This document shows positions 46,486-56,051 of a stretch of 64,000 nucleotides of DNA, one piece after another; the first letter of the stretch is position 1, and every line of letters starts with the position of its first letter. The DNA is from Luteimonas sp. JM171 (lineage in GTDB: Bacteria; Pseudomonadota; Gammaproteobacteria; Xanthomonadales; Xanthomonadaceae): positions 1,950,873 through 2,014,872 of the forward strand of contig NZ_CP017074.1 in NCBI RefSeq assembly GCF_001717465.1, given 5' to 3'. A program made the translations under genes and the position numbers. The notes beneath the pieces are model-generated. The model searched no databases and had not been told where the DNA came from. It was given only the letters and a program-made list of their open reading frames with translations.

Positions 46486-48069
46486 GTGAGCCGTATCTCT
46501 TTCCTCCTCGCGGCCAGCCTGACGGCCGCGATTTTTTTTGCGCCGGCCTCCGCCGCCAGCGGCTACTCACCCGCCGCGGTCAGGGCGGCGGTGGACGAGG
46601 CCATGGAGCGCTACGACCTGCCCGGCATCGCCGTTGGGGTGGTGGCCGATGGCCGCGTGGTCCAGGTGGAACTGCGCGGCGAGGTCGAGGCGGGCGGCGG
46701 GGTGCCCATCGGCCGGGACACGCTGTTCAAGGTGGCCTCCAACACCAAGGCCATGACCGCCGCGCTGCTGGCGCGCCAGGTCGATGCCGGGCTGCTGGCC
46801 TGGGACGACCCGGTGATCGAGCACCTGCCGGATTTCCGCATGCATGAGGACTGGGTGACGCGCGAGATCCAGGTGCGCGACCTGCTCATCCACAACAGTG
46901 GGCTCGGGCCCGGGGCCGGCGACCTGATGCTGTGGCCCGAGCCGAATTCCTTCACCCGTGAGGAGGTGATCGCCGGCATCGCCCACCTCAAGCCGCTGTG
47001 GAGCTTCCGCTCGCGCTACGCGTATGACAACAACCTCTACATCGTGGCTGGTGAAGTCGCCGCGGCCGCAGGAGGCGCGCCGTTCGACGTGCTGCTCCGG
47101 CGCGAGGTGTTCGAGCCGCTGGGCATGGACGGCTGCCGCATCGGGGAATGGCGCCTGGACGAGGCAGGCAGCGTGGCCGCCCCGCACGGACGCAGCAATG
47201 GCGGGTGGGTGGCGCGGCCCGACGGCGAAGTGGTGGCGGACATGCCGATGGCGGCCGCGGGCGGCGTGCGCTGCGGGCTTGCCGACATGATGCGCTGGGT
47301 GCAGGCGTGGCTGTCCCCGGAGGAGGTCGAGGGCTGGCTGTCCGGCGAGCAGCGCGAGGCGGTGTGGACCGCACACACCCCGATGCCACTGACCAGGCGC
47401 ATGCGGGAGTGGAACAACAGCCACTTCTCCGCGTACGGCTATGGCTGGCGGCTCACGGACGTGGACGGGACCGCGAAGGTGTCGCACACCGGCACGCTGT
47501 CGGGCATGTACTCGGCGGTGACGCTGCTGCCCGAGCTCGACGTGGGCTTCGTGATCCTGATCCACTCCAACGCCGGCCAGGCGCGCACGGTGCTGGAGCA
47601 GACCCTGGCCAAGCACTTCAGTGCCCCGGACGCCGGGCATACCGTCGCGCATTACATCGATGCCCTTGCCCGCGAGCGGGAAGCCGCGCTGGAAGCGGGC
47701 ACCGCCGGCCTGCCGGCGGATGCGAGGGCGCCGCGCGCGCCCGCTTCAATGGCCGACCTCGAGCCCTTCCTTGGCACCTGGCGCGACCCGTGGTTCGGGG
47801 ACGTGACCGTGTGCCCCGCCGGTGACGGGGTGCGTTTTGAATCGGCCAGGTCGCCGCGGCTCGCCGGCCCGGTGCTTGCTGCCGCCGGACGCCTGCTGGT
47901 GGACTTCGACACCCTGGGCGCCGACGCGGACGCATGGCTGGAGTTCAGTGTCGCAAGCGCGGATGGGCCGGCACGCCTGACCATGGCCAAGGTCGATCCG
48001 GAGGCGGACTTCAGCTACGACTACGAAGACCTGTCGTTCGCGCGAACCGGGGACTGCCCGATGCGATAG
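46486..48069 (+). CDS. Exported serine beta-lactamase-fold hydrolase
   Basis: A 527-residue protein from GTG 46486 with a signal peptide (LLAASLTAAIFFAPASAAS). The penicillin-binding/class C fold is marked by S85-x-x-K88 (KVASNTKAMTA), YDNN (Y-x-N) and the HTG box (SHTGTLSGMYS). The C-terminal 140 residues form an extra domain seen in D-aminopeptidase/DUF3471-like relatives. It may be a peptidase or esterase; beta-lactamase activity is not implied. Confidence 0.87.
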   Translation: MSRISFLLAASLTAAIFFAPASAASGYSPAAVRAAVDEAMERYDLPGIAVGVVADGRVVQVELRGEVEAGGGVPIGRDTLFKVASNTKAMTAALLARQVDAGLLAWDDPVIEHLPDFRMHEDWVTREIQVRDLLIHNSGLGPGAGDLMLWPEPNSFTREEVIAGIAHLKPLWSFRSRYAYDNNLYIVAGEVAAAAGGAPFDVLLRREVFEPLGMDGCRIGEWRLDEAGSVAAPHGRSNGGWVARPDGEVVADMPMAAAGGVRCGLADMMRWVQAWLSPEEVEGWLSGEQREAVWTAHTPMPLTRRMREWNNSHFSAYGYGWRLTDVDGTAKVSHTGTLSGMYSAVTLLPELDVGFVILIHSNAGQARTVLEQTLAKHFSAPDAGHTVAHYIDALAREREAALEAGTAGLPADARAPRAPASMADLEPFLGTWRDPWFGDVTVCPAGDGVRFESARSPRLAGPVLAAAGRLLVDFDTLGADADAWLEFSVASADGPARLTMAKVDPEADFSYDYEDLSFARTGDCPMR

Positions 48070-48075
48070 GAAGAC

Positions 48076-48098
48076 GGGCGGCCCTCCCCGGGCCGCCC
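48076..48098 (+). terminator. Hairpin after the serine hydrolase gene
   Basis: Perfect inverted repeat GGGCGGCCC / GGGCCGCCC with loop TCCCC, followed by a weak T stretch (CTTTGACTT). A plausible terminator between the hydrolase and the next receptor gene. Confidence 0.5.
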
Positions 48099-48160
48099 TG
48101 CTTTGACTTCCGGCGCCCGCGTGCTACATACGCTGGAGGGGACAATCGGGGAGAGCACGC

Positions 48161-51034
48161 ATGCATGCAGTTCCGCTTTGCAGGAAGCCGGGGCACCTTG
48201 CCGTGGCCGTGTTGTTCGCCCTGGCCATGCCGGGCATCGCTGCAGCCCAGCAGGACAGGCCGACGGAGCAGGAGGAGCAGCGCCAGGCGCGCACGCTCGA
48301 TACGGTCCGGGTCACCGGCAGCCACATCCGGCGCACCGACGCCGAGACCCAGCTTCCGATCACGGTGTTCCAGCGGGCCGACATCGAGGCGCAGGGCATC
48401 ACCTCGGCCGAGCAGCTGCTGATGTACATGAACATCGCCGGCAACTCCTCGGACAACCTGGCCAGCAACGCCGGCATCGTCCACGAGGAACAGCGCGGCA
48501 ACAACGGCGTCTCCGGCGCCAACCTGCGCGGGCAGGGCGCCGATGCCACCCTGGTACTGCTCAACGGCCGGCGCGTGGCCACCCACGGGCTCAAGGGCCG
48601 GGCAGTGGACCTCAACTCGATCCCCTTCGCCGCCATCGACCGGGTCGAGGTGCTGCGCGATGGGGCCTCCGCCGTCTACGGCACGGATGCCATCGGCGGG
48701 GTGATCAACTTCATCACCCGGCGCGACTTCGAGGGTGGCGAGGCGTCGGTGTTCGCCGACATGACCGAGGCCGGCGGCGCGGACATCTATCGCGCCAACC
48801 TGCTGCTGGGTGGCGGCAGCCTGGATGACGACGGCTGGAACGTGTTCGGCACGCTGAGCGTCAAAAAGAACACCATCCTGCGCGGAGACGACCGGGACTT
48901 CTCCAATACCTTCCAGCCGGCGCGGGGCCTCTCCCCGGATACCCGCGGCACGCCGTTCGCCACCGTGTTCGGGCTGGCCGGCTCGCTGGCTGACGGTGGC
49001 CTGGTCGATCCGGTCGACGGCTCCCTCCAGACCGCCTTCAACACGCTCAACCTGCCGGGTGCGCCCGGCTGCGAGGCGGGCGGGGAGATGATGGGGCCGT
49101 ACGGCTACCAGCTGTGGAACGTTCCCGCCTCGCGCTATGCCTGTGCCTGGGACTACCCGGCGGCCGCGGTGATCCAGCAGCCGCAGGAGAGCGTGGACTT
49201 CATCGGCCGGGCCACCTTCCGGCTTGCCGATGCCCACGAGGCCTTCTTCGAATTCGTGGGCTCCGACGTGGACGTGGAGAAGACCTTCGAGCCCAACCAG
49301 ATCTCCTCCAGCACCTCGGCCACCGCGGCCTTCAATCCCGACACCTGGTACCCGAGCACGGGCGATTCGTATGACATGGTCTACGACGCGCTGGCGGATT
49401 ACTTCGGCGCCGACCAGCTGCAATACGGTGAGCGCATCGCCTACCGCTGGCGCTGCATGGACTGCGGGCCCCGCCAGATCCTGACCAATACCCGCGCCTA
49501 CCGGGTGCTGCTCGGGTTCGAGGGCATGCTCGGCGACTGGGATTACAGCTTCGGCGTGTCGCGGGCGTCGAGCGAGTCGAAGTCCACCCTCAACGGGGGT
49601 TACCACTACACCGATGCCCTGCAGGAGCTGTTCGGCAGCGGACTGCTCAATCCGTTCCTGATGCCCGGGCAGTCGCAGTCGCCCGAGGCGCTTGCCGGCC
49701 TGCAGGCGGCCTCGGCCACGGGCGTGGTCCTGTATGGCGGCGAATCGGTGGTCACCCAGGTCGACGGCATCGTGTCCGGAGACATCGGCCTTTCGCTGCC
49801 GGGCGGCGCCATCTACGCGGCGGCGGGCTTCGACCTGCGCCGCGAGGAGTTCAAGTTCGACGGCGACCAGAGGACGGACCCGCGCGTGGTGTTCAACGCG
49901 CCGTTCGACCAGGCCAACATCCTCGACGACGTCAGCCGTGACATCAAGGCGGTGTTCGCCGAACTCTACCTGCCGCTGTTCGAGAGCCTCGAAGTCACCC
50001 TGGCGGGGCGCTACGACCACTATGACGGCTTCGGCAGCACCACCAACCCGAAGGTCTCGTTCAAGTACCAGCCCATCGACGCGCTGGCGTTCCGGGGTGC
50101 GTACAGCACCGGCTTCAAGGTGCCGTCCTTCAACCAGCTGTTCAACGGGGTCTCCGAGCTGCAGTACACCGGCCTGGACCTCGCGGATCCGGCGAGTTGC
50201 CCGGGCGGGGTGGCCAACGATGCCGTGCCCGGCTGCGAATCGATCCGCCCGGACGAGCTGTTCGGCGGCAAGCAGGACCTGGAGCCGGAGGAGTCGAAGC
50301 AGAAGAGCCTGGGCGTGGTGATCGCACCGGTGGACTGGTTCAACCTGACCCTGGACTGGTGGGAGATCGAGCGCATCAACACGATCCGCTCGGCGCCACG
50401 CGAGCTCCTGATCGAGTACTACGACCTGTTCTCGGGCAACTGGATCCGCGACGCCAGCGGTGACGTGGTCGCCATCGACCGGCGCTACATCAACTCGGGC
50501 GGCAGCAAGATGTCGGGCGTTGAGCTGGACGCCAACGTGTTCGGCGACCTCGCCGGCGGCACCTGGCGCCTGGGCCTCAACGGCAGCTACATCGATTCGT
50601 TCCGCACCAAGGGCATCGAGGCGCTTCCGTACACCGACAACCTGGTCGGCGACTACGTGCGCTACTACAACCTGCCGATCAAGTGGAAGCACACGCTCAA
50701 CTTCAGCTGGTTCCGCGGCGACTGGAGCCACAGCCTGACCCAGGTCTACCGCCACGGCTACAACGACGAGCTGCCCGTGAGCGTGCGCAACGGCACCTAC
50801 GTGCCACCGGCCTGGGATCCGCGGGTCTCCAGCTACACCACCTACAACTACAGCGTGAGCTGGACCGGGATCGAGGACGTGAAGCTGACCTTCGGCGTGC
50901 GCAACCTCCTTGACGAGGATCCGCCCTTCACCGCGCACCAGAACGACTTCGCCGCCGGGGCGGCCTGGGAACCAAGGATCGCCGACCCGCGCGGGCGCGC
51001 CTACAGCTTGCTGGTGGAGTACAGGTTCTTCTGA
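48161..51034 (+). CDS. TonB-dependent receptor
   Basis: A 957-residue receptor: signal peptide (residues about 1-28), TonB box (LDTVRVTGSHIRR), plug (GANLRGQGADATLVLLNGRRVATHG; VEVLRDGASAVYGTDAIGGVINF) and a 22-strand barrel ending YRFF. It has its own leader after the hairpin at 48076. Together with the preceding genes it probably imports the released peptides or glycopeptides; the substrate is not proven. Confidence 0.93.
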   Translation: MHAVPLCRKPGHLAVAVLFALAMPGIAAAQQDRPTEQEEQRQARTLDTVRVTGSHIRRTDAETQLPITVFQRADIEAQGITSAEQLLMYMNIAGNSSDNLASNAGIVHEEQRGNNGVSGANLRGQGADATLVLLNGRRVATHGLKGRAVDLNSIPFAAIDRVEVLRDGASAVYGTDAIGGVINFITRRDFEGGEASVFADMTEAGGADIYRANLLLGGGSLDDDGWNVFGTLSVKKNTILRGDDRDFSNTFQPARGLSPDTRGTPFATVFGLAGSLADGGLVDPVDGSLQTAFNTLNLPGAPGCEAGGEMMGPYGYQLWNVPASRYACAWDYPAAAVIQQPQESVDFIGRATFRLADAHEAFFEFVGSDVDVEKTFEPNQISSSTSATAAFNPDTWYPSTGDSYDMVYDALADYFGADQLQYGERIAYRWRCMDCGPRQILTNTRAYRVLLGFEGMLGDWDYSFGVSRASSESKSTLNGGYHYTDALQELFGSGLLNPFLMPGQSQSPEALAGLQAASATGVVLYGGESVVTQVDGIVSGDIGLSLPGGAIYAAAGFDLRREEFKFDGDQRTDPRVVFNAPFDQANILDDVSRDIKAVFAELYLPLFESLEVTLAGRYDHYDGFGSTTNPKVSFKYQPIDALAFRGAYSTGFKVPSFNQLFNGVSELQYTGLDLADPASCPGGVANDAVPGCESIRPDELFGGKQDLEPEESKQKSLGVVIAPVDWFNLTLDWWEIERINTIRSAPRELLIEYYDLFSGNWIRDASGDVVAIDRRYINSGGSKMSGVELDANVFGDLAGGTWRLGLNGSYIDSFRTKGIEALPYTDNLVGDYVRYYNLPIKWKHTLNFSWFRGDWSHSLTQVYRHGYNDELPVSVRNGTYVPPAWDPRVSSYTTYNYSVSWTGIEDVKLTFGVRNLLDEDPPFTAHQNDFAAGAAWEPRIADPRGRAYSLLVEYRFF

Positions 51035-51080
51035 ACAGCAGTGCCCGGCGTCGGCGCGCCCGCGGGATGACGCAAACGGA

Positions 51081-51104
51081 AAAGGCCACCCGGGGGTGGC
51101 CTTT
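51081..51104. terminator. Bidirectional terminator between the TonB receptor and tRNA-Val
   Basis: A stem AAAGGCCACC / GGTGGCCTTT with T-rich sides in both directions. It can end the receptor transcript on the plus strand and the tRNA-Val transcript on the minus strand. Confidence 0.75.
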
Positions 51105-51113
51105 TCTGCTGTC

Positions 51114-51188
51114 TGGTGGGCGGTAGTGGGATCGAACCACTGACCCTTGCCGTGTGAAGGCAATGCTCTACCGCTGAGCTAACCGCCC
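51114..51188 (-). tRNA. tRNA-Val (CAC)
   Basis: 75 nt with encoded CCA. On the minus strand the acceptor GGGCGGT/ACCGCCC, D-arm AGCTCAGCGGTAGAGC, anticodon loop TTCACAC (CAC) and T-arm TGGTTCGATCCCA are intact. A 23-nt copy of its anticodon arm recurs at 51289-51311. Confidence 0.95.
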
Positions 51189-51288
51189 TTGTGTTGCTGT
51201 CCGCGGGCCGGAGCCCGCGGCGGCCGCATAGTTTAAGGGGCGGGCGGGGCGGGGACAAGCACCCCCGCAACGGGGAGGGTGCCTCCGG

Positions 51289-51311
51289 CCCTTGCCGTGT
51301 GAAGGCAATGC
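51289..51311 (-). repeat. Orphan copy of the tRNA-Val anticodon arm
   Basis: 23 bases identical to 51144-51166 inside tRNA-Val, including the anticodon arm, but with no acceptor, D or T arm around it. It lies about 100 bp upstream of the tRNA. Likely the remnant of a second tRNA-Val copy or of an integration event. Confidence 0.65.
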
Positions 51312-51381
51312 CCGATGCTTGCCGGGCGCGGCCGTCATCCGTATCATTCCCGCTCCTGACGGCTTGGCCGTGCAGCGTTCC

Positions 51382-51457
51382 GGCCAGGTAGCTCAGTTGG
51401 TAGAGCAGGGGATTGAAAATCCCCGTGTCGGGGGTTCGATTCCCTCCCTGGCCACCA
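51382..51457 (+). tRNA. tRNA-Phe (GAA)
   Basis: 76 nt with encoded CCA; acceptor GGCCAGG/CCTGGCC, anticodon loop TTGAAAA (GAA), T-arm GGGGGTTCGATTCCCTC. Confidence 0.96.
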
Positions 51458-51469
51458 TCAGGTTCCCGA

Positions 51470-51493
51470 AGCCCGCTTCCGAGCGGGCTTTTT
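51470..51493 (+). terminator. Terminator after tRNA-Phe
   Basis: Stem AGCCCGCT / AGCGGGCT with loop TCCG followed by TTTTT, 13 bp after the tRNA. Confidence 0.85.
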
Positions 51494-51569
51494 GTTGTCG
51501 GCCGGTCACGCAAGTGGGAGCATCATCGACAACACGCCCGACTGCCGCGCCCGGCAAGGAGTCCGAACG

Positions 51570-52040
51570 ATGATGAAGTCCATTCCCGCGCTGTTGGCAT
51601 CCCTGCTGCTGGCCGCGTGCGCGACCACGGGGATGAGTGATGGCCAGAAGGCCGCCCTGTACGAGGCCAACGCCGGCGAGCCGGTGCGCAGCTTCCGGTT
51701 CTTCGGCCGCCTCCACAGCTGGACGGCCCTTGGAGACGATGCGGTGGTGGTCTGGACCCGGCCACGCGAGGCCTGGCTGCTGGACCTGTCGGGCGCCTGC
51801 CCCGACCTGGCGTTCAGCCACGCGATCGCCGTCACCAGCAGCATGAACACCGTGCACGTCAACTTCGACAAGGTCCGGCCGATCACCGGCACCTCGCCGT
51901 CGATGACCGTTCCCTGCCACATCCGCCAGATCCGCCCGCTGGACGTGACCGCGATCCGCGCGGCGGAGCGCGACATGCGCGAAGGCGGGGAGGTGCTGGA
52001 TGAGCCCCGGGAGGATCAGTCGCCGGATTCGGGGACGTAG
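51570..52040 (+). CDS. DUF6491 family lipoprotein
   Basis: A 156-residue protein with a lipoprotein signal ([16 protein letters not shown], lipobox LAAC). The mature part has two cysteines ([16 protein letters not shown]) and the [22 protein letters not shown] block typical of DUF6491 proteins. Its role is unknown. AAGGAG precedes the ATG at 51570. Its 3' end overlaps the convergent yggX gene. Confidence 0.8.
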   Translation: MMKSIPALLASLLLAACATTGMSDGQKAALYEANAGEPVRSFRFFGRLHSWTALGDDAVVVWTRPREAWLLDLSGACPDLAFSHAIAVTSSMNTVHVNFDKVRPITGTSPSMTVPCHIRQIRPLDVTAIRAAERDMREGGEVLDEPREDQSPDSGT

Positions 52041-52288
52041 CCGGCCGGCTTCTCGGCACCGCCCTCGAAAAGGAACTTCTTCATCTCGCCTTCCAGGAAG
52101 GCACGGTGCTTGGGGTCGAGCGGAGAAAGCCGGTTTTCGTTGATCAGCATGGTCTGGTGGGCCAGCCACTCCGACCAGGCCTGCTTGCCGATGTTGTCGT
52201 AGATGCGCTTGCCAAGCTCGCCCGGCCATGGGGCGAAATCCAGGCCTTCGGCCTCGGCCTGCTGGTACTGGCAGAACACTTTTCGCAC
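52016..52288 (-). CDS. yggX: Oxidative damage protection protein YggX
   Basis: A 90-residue protein matching YggX in length and motifs: [38 protein letters not shown] is conserved from the start, which is a GTG (52288). YggX protects iron-sulfur clusters and limits Fenton damage. Its link to mutY is conserved in gammaproteobacteria; the gap here is about 70 bp. Confidence 0.93.
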   Translation of the reverse strand: MRKVFCQYQQAEAEGLDFAPWPGELGKRIYDNIGKQAWSEWLAHQTMLINENRLSPLDPKHRAFLEGEMKKFLFEGGAEKPAGYVPESGD

Positions 52289-52356
52289 GGCGTCACCTCG
52301 CTGCAAGGGAATGGGCCATTGTAGGGCGGCGCGCGGCGGCGCCGCGGCCGGCAGCG

Positions 52357-53421
52357 TCAGCACCCTTCCTGCGAACGCTCCAGCAGCCGCCGGATCGGCG
52401 CGGGGATGCCAAGACTTCCAAGCTCCCCGGGCGCCACCCAGCGCAAGCTGTCGTCGTCCAGGACCCCGGGGCGGCTTGCAACCCCCAGCCACTGCCGCGG
52501 CCGGATGGTGAGCTGGTAGTGGGAAAAGGCGTGGTCGACCGGCTCCAGGGCAGCGCCCTCGTCCCAGTTGCCGCGCAGCCGGGCCTCGAACAGGGCGCGC
52601 GCGCCAGCCTCGTCCTCGGCTTCCGGCAACGACCAAAGCGACGCCCAGATGCCGGCGGGCGGGCGCCGCTGCAGGAGCACATGCCCGCGCGCGTCCCACG
52701 CCAGCAGCACCGTCGCCTCCCGCCGGGGCAGCGGCCTGCCTGGCCGCGGCGTGGGCAGCTCGGCGACGCGGCCCTGCGCAAGTGCCTGGCAACTTGCGCT
52801 CACCGGGCACAGCAGGCAGGCGGGAGCGTGCCGCGTGCACACGGTGGCGCCCAGGTCCATCTGCGCCTGCACGTAGTCCGCCATGCGCGCGTGCGGCAGG
52901 TGGGAGCCGGCGAGCTCCCACAGCCGGCGTTCGACCCGGGAAGCGCCGGGCCATCCCTCCACTGCGTGCAGGCGCGCAAGCACCCGCTTCACGTTGCCGT
53001 CCAGGATCGGGTGGCGGTCGCCCCATGCCTGGGCGAGGACCGCACCGGCGGTGCTGCGGCCGATGCCGGGCAATGCCATCAGCGCTGCAAGGTCGCGCGG
53101 CAGGTCACCGCCATGCTGCTGCACGCACAGGCGCGCTGCCGCGTGCAGGTTGCGGGCGCGGGCGTAGTAGCCCAGGCCCGACCACAGTGCGAGCACCTCG
53201 TCCAGCGGCGCGCGAGCCAGTGCCGGAAGATCGGGCAGGGCGGCGACGAAGCGTTCGAAGTACGGGATCACCACCTGCACCTGGGTCTGCTGCAGCATGA
53301 TTTCCGACAGCCATACGCGGTACGGGGTGCGCGGATGCTGCCAGGGCAGGTCGTGGCGGCCATTGGCGTCGAACCAGCGCAGGAGCCGGCCGGCGAAGGC
53401 CTCCGTGGCGTCCTGCTTCAT
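52357..53421 (-). CDS. mutY: Adenine DNA glycosylase MutY
   Basis: A 354-residue MutY with the HhH-GPD fold: catalytic region [24 protein letters not shown], hairpin [31 protein letters not shown], the 4Fe-4S cysteines [17 protein letters not shown] and the C-terminal NUDIX-like 8-oxoG-sensing domain. It removes A opposite 8-oxoG. The start at 53421 overlaps the stop of the gene above (ATGA). Confidence 0.95.
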   Translation of the reverse strand: MKQDATEAFAGRLLRWFDANGRHDLPWQHPRTPYRVWLSEIMLQQTQVQVVIPYFERFVAALPDLPALARAPLDEVLALWSGLGYYARARNLHAAARLCVQQHGGDLPRDLAALMALPGIGRSTAGAVLAQAWGDRHPILDGNVKRVLARLHAVEGWPGASRVERRLWELAGSHLPHARMADYVQAQMDLGATVCTRHAPACLLCPVSASCQALAQGRVAELPTPRPGRPLPRREATVLLAWDARGHVLLQRRPPAGIWASLWSLPEAEDEAGARALFEARLRGNWDEGAALEPVDHAFSHYQLTIRPRQWLGVASRPGVLDDDSLRWVAPGELGSLGIPAPIRRLLERSQEGC

Positions 53422-54671
53422 GGCCCCGTCCCCGTTCCAGGATCGCCCTCGTCGACAGTGATCTCGACCCCATGCAGGGTGGCCCCGCCCATGTCGATGC
53501 GCGGCACGTCCAGCCGGCCCTCCAGCGGCGGCAGGGGTGTATCGCCTTCGAGCGCGCCGAGCCAGGAGATGACATCCGGGGCGCGCAGCCGGCCCTGGAA
53601 GCGGGCGTCGCCGTGCGCAAGTACAAGCTGCAGTTGATCGGACAGGTCGGCCGGCCCGGAGTAGGCCAGCCGGAACGGCAGCGGCGCACCGGACCCGCCG
53701 ACCGGGGGCGGCAGCGCCGGCCAGGTGGCCGGCCATTGCCGCATGCTGCCGGCCACCTCAAACGCCAGCTGCTCGCCGAATGACATGCCGCCCAGGCCAT
53801 CCAGGTCGGGAACCAGTCCCTGCCCGCGAACCGACAGCGCCGCGGGCGCGAGCGTCAGCGCGCCGCCCGCGTAGTCTCCGTTCGCGGCCAGGCCAAGGCC
53901 GAAATCCTGGGTGGATCCCCCTGACTCATATCGCGCTGCAGAGGACAGGCGGATCCGCTGCAGCTGCAGCCCGGCCCGGGCAATGGAATCATCCAGGCGC
54001 GTGGAGAGCGTGACCCGGTTGAGCAGCCGCCACTCCCCGGCGGCCGGAGCCACAGTGCCGGCCGCGCCGATTCCCGCCCCCATGGCCGAGCGCGTCATCG
54101 CCAGCTGCAGGTTGAACGGCACCTCGACCGAGCGGTTGCTCCACGAGCCGGACACGGCGGCGCGCAGGCGGGCATCGGGCGAAAACCGGGGAAGGTGCAA
54201 GCGCAGATCACGCAACAGCCATCCGTCGCCCGCAACGGTGCCACGCTCCACGTGCAGGCCATCCTCCAGTTCCGGCATCCGGCCATCCCCGGGCGGGCGC
54301 TGCGACCACCACGCCATGAACGGCTCCAGCGCCAGCCGGGGCGCATCCAGCTCGACCCGCTGGACCCGCAGGTCCGTGCCGCGCGAGCGGAGTGTTGACC
54401 ACGGGACTGATACCAGGACCCTGTCGGCTTCCACCAGCGGCGTATCCGCGCCGGGTACGCGCGCGCTGACGCCATGGGCCACGATTTCGGGATGGCCGCG
54501 CAGGCGGTAATCAAATTCGCGCGCGGAGATGTCCAGCCCCAGGGCACGCCCGGCCATGGCCAGCACCTGCGGGCCGAGCACCTGCGGCCGCATGGCCCAG
54601 CGCACCGCAAGCGCGGTGGCCAGGAGGAACACCACGACCACGATCAACGCGATCGCGGGGCGCCGCTTCAC
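53418..54671 (-). CDS. AsmA-like periplasmic-domain membrane protein
   Basis: A 417-residue protein with one N-terminal membrane helix (KRRPAIALIVVVVFLLATALAV) and a long periplasmic part rich in beta strands (GRALGLDISAREFDYRLRGHPEIVAHGV; GTDLRVQRVELDAPRLALEPF), in the style of AsmA/DUF2125-like proteins linked to outer-membrane lipid traffic. The GTG start overlaps the ftsY stop (GTGA), and its stop overlaps mutY (ATGA), so ftsY, this gene and mutY form a coupled operon. Confidence 0.72.
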   Translation of the reverse strand: MKRRPAIALIVVVVFLLATALAVRWAMRPQVLGPQVLAMAGRALGLDISAREFDYRLRGHPEIVAHGVSARVPGADTPLVEADRVLVSVPWSTLRSRGTDLRVQRVELDAPRLALEPFMAWWSQRPPGDGRMPELEDGLHVERGTVAGDGWLLRDLRLHLPRFSPDARLRAAVSGSWSNRSVEVPFNLQLAMTRSAMGAGIGAAGTVAPAAGEWRLLNRVTLSTRLDDSIARAGLQLQRIRLSSAARYESGGSTQDFGLGLAANGDYAGGALTLAPAALSVRGQGLVPDLDGLGGMSFGEQLAFEVAGSMRQWPATWPALPPPVGGSGAPLPFRLAYSGPADLSDQLQLVLAHGDARFQGRLRAPDVISWLGALEGDTPLPPLEGRLDVPRIDMGGATLHGVEITVDEGDPGTGTGP

Positions 54672-55969
54672 CCGCCCAGCGCCTCCGGCAGCAGCGCGTC
54701 GACAAAGGCCTCGGCGTCGAACACCCGCAGGTCCTCGGACCGCTCGCCGATCCCGGCGTAGCGGATCGGGATGCCGAACTCGCGCGCCAGCGCGAACACC
54801 ACGCCCCCCTTTGCAGTGCCGTCCAGCTTGGTCACCACCAGGCCCGTGACATCGACGGCGGCCTTGAACTGGCGCACCTGCGAGACCGCGTTCTGGCCGG
54901 TGGTGCCATCCACCACCATCAGCACCTCGTGCGGTGCCGCCGGGTCCACCTTGCCCAGCACCCGGCGGATCTTGCCCAGCTCGGCCATCAGCCCCTGCTG
55001 GGTATGCAGGCGGCCGGCGGTGTCGGCGATCAGCACGCCGGTGCCGCGCGACTTGGCCGACTGCAGCGCATCGAAGGCCACCGACGCAGCGTCCGCGTTC
55101 TGGCCCTGGGCAACCACCGGCACGCCATTGCGCTCGCCCCAAGCCTGCAGCTGGGCCACTGCGGCGGCGCGGAAGGTATCGCCGGCCGCAAGCATCAGGC
55201 CGTGCCCCTCTTCCTTGTAGCGCCGTGCGAGCTTGCCGATGGTGGTGGTCTTGCCTACGCCATTGACGCCCACGGTGAGGATCACGAAGGGCCTGGCGGC
55301 GGTATCGATCACCAGCGGCTGGGCCACCGGCCGCAGCAGCGCGACCATCTCATCGCGCAGCCCCTTCAGCAGGGCATTGGCATCGGCGAACTCGCGGGCC
55401 TTCATGCGCTTGCGCATGGTCTCCACCAGCCCGGTGGTGGCGGAGACGCCCACGTCCGCCACCAGCAGCGCGGTTTCGATCTCGTCAAGCAGGTCGTCGT
55501 CCAGGCGCGGGTTGCCGGAGAACAGCCCGCCCAGGTTGCGTGCAAAGCCGCTGACACCCAGCCGTTCGCGCCAGCCCTTCTTGCCGGGCGCGGCCGCGGG
55601 CGGCTGGGACGGCTCGGCGGGTGTCGGCGCCACCGGCGGGGGTTCCGGGCGCGAGGGCGCCGGCGCCGGTGGCACGGACTGCGCATGAGCGGCAGGTGCC
55701 CGTGCTTCCGGCGCCTCAGGCGTGCCGGCGGGCGGAGGCGCAGGTGATGCAGCGTCCGGCGGCGTGGCCGCGGGAGCGGGCGGGGCCTGCGGCTCCGGCT
55801 GCGGGGTCGGCACTTCCGCTTGCGCCGAGTCGGCCTGGGCAGCATCGGCCTCGGGCGCGGCGGCCTGGTGACTGTCCGGAAACGCAGCCGCCAGTTCCTC
55901 GATGCTGAGGCGGCGCCTGCCGGGCGGACCCTCCGGTTCTTGTTTGTCGCGTCGGAACCAGCTGGCCAT
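54668..55969 (-). CDS. ftsY: Signal recognition particle receptor FtsY
   Basis: A 433-residue FtsY. The acidic, Pro/Ala-rich A domain (residues about 25-130) precedes the N and G domains with the GTPase motifs GVNGVGKTTTIGKLA, DTAGRLHTQQGLM and TKLDGTAKGGVVF. It receives SRP-ribosome complexes at the inner membrane. The start at 55969 (MASWFRRDK) is preferred; the open frame above it is antisense to rsmD. Confidence 0.95.
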   Translation of the reverse strand: MASWFRRDKQEPEGPPGRRRLSIEELAAAFPDSHQAAAPEADAAQADSAQAEVPTPQPEPQAPPAPAATPPDAASPAPPPAGTPEAPEARAPAAHAQSVPPAPAPSRPEPPPVAPTPAEPSQPPAAAPGKKGWRERLGVSGFARNLGGLFSGNPRLDDDLLDEIETALLVADVGVSATTGLVETMRKRMKAREFADANALLKGLRDEMVALLRPVAQPLVIDTAARPFVILTVGVNGVGKTTTIGKLARRYKEEGHGLMLAAGDTFRAAAVAQLQAWGERNGVPVVAQGQNADAASVAFDALQSAKSRGTGVLIADTAGRLHTQQGLMAELGKIRRVLGKVDPAAPHEVLMVVDGTTGQNAVSQVRQFKAAVDVTGLVVTKLDGTAKGGVVFALAREFGIPIRYAGIGERSEDLRVFDAEAFVDALLPEALGG

Positions 55970-56051
55970 ACCGCCGTGGAATCCTGGAAATGGGGGAGAA
56001 TGGCCGAATGTTACCACCCGCATTGTCGCCCCCATGCCGCAGGCAACACCC

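Noticed and set aside
48011..51163. A 1050-codon open frame antisense to the TonB receptor
   Set aside because: A shadow of high-GC third-position bias; no domain, no start context, and the opposite strand is a complete receptor.
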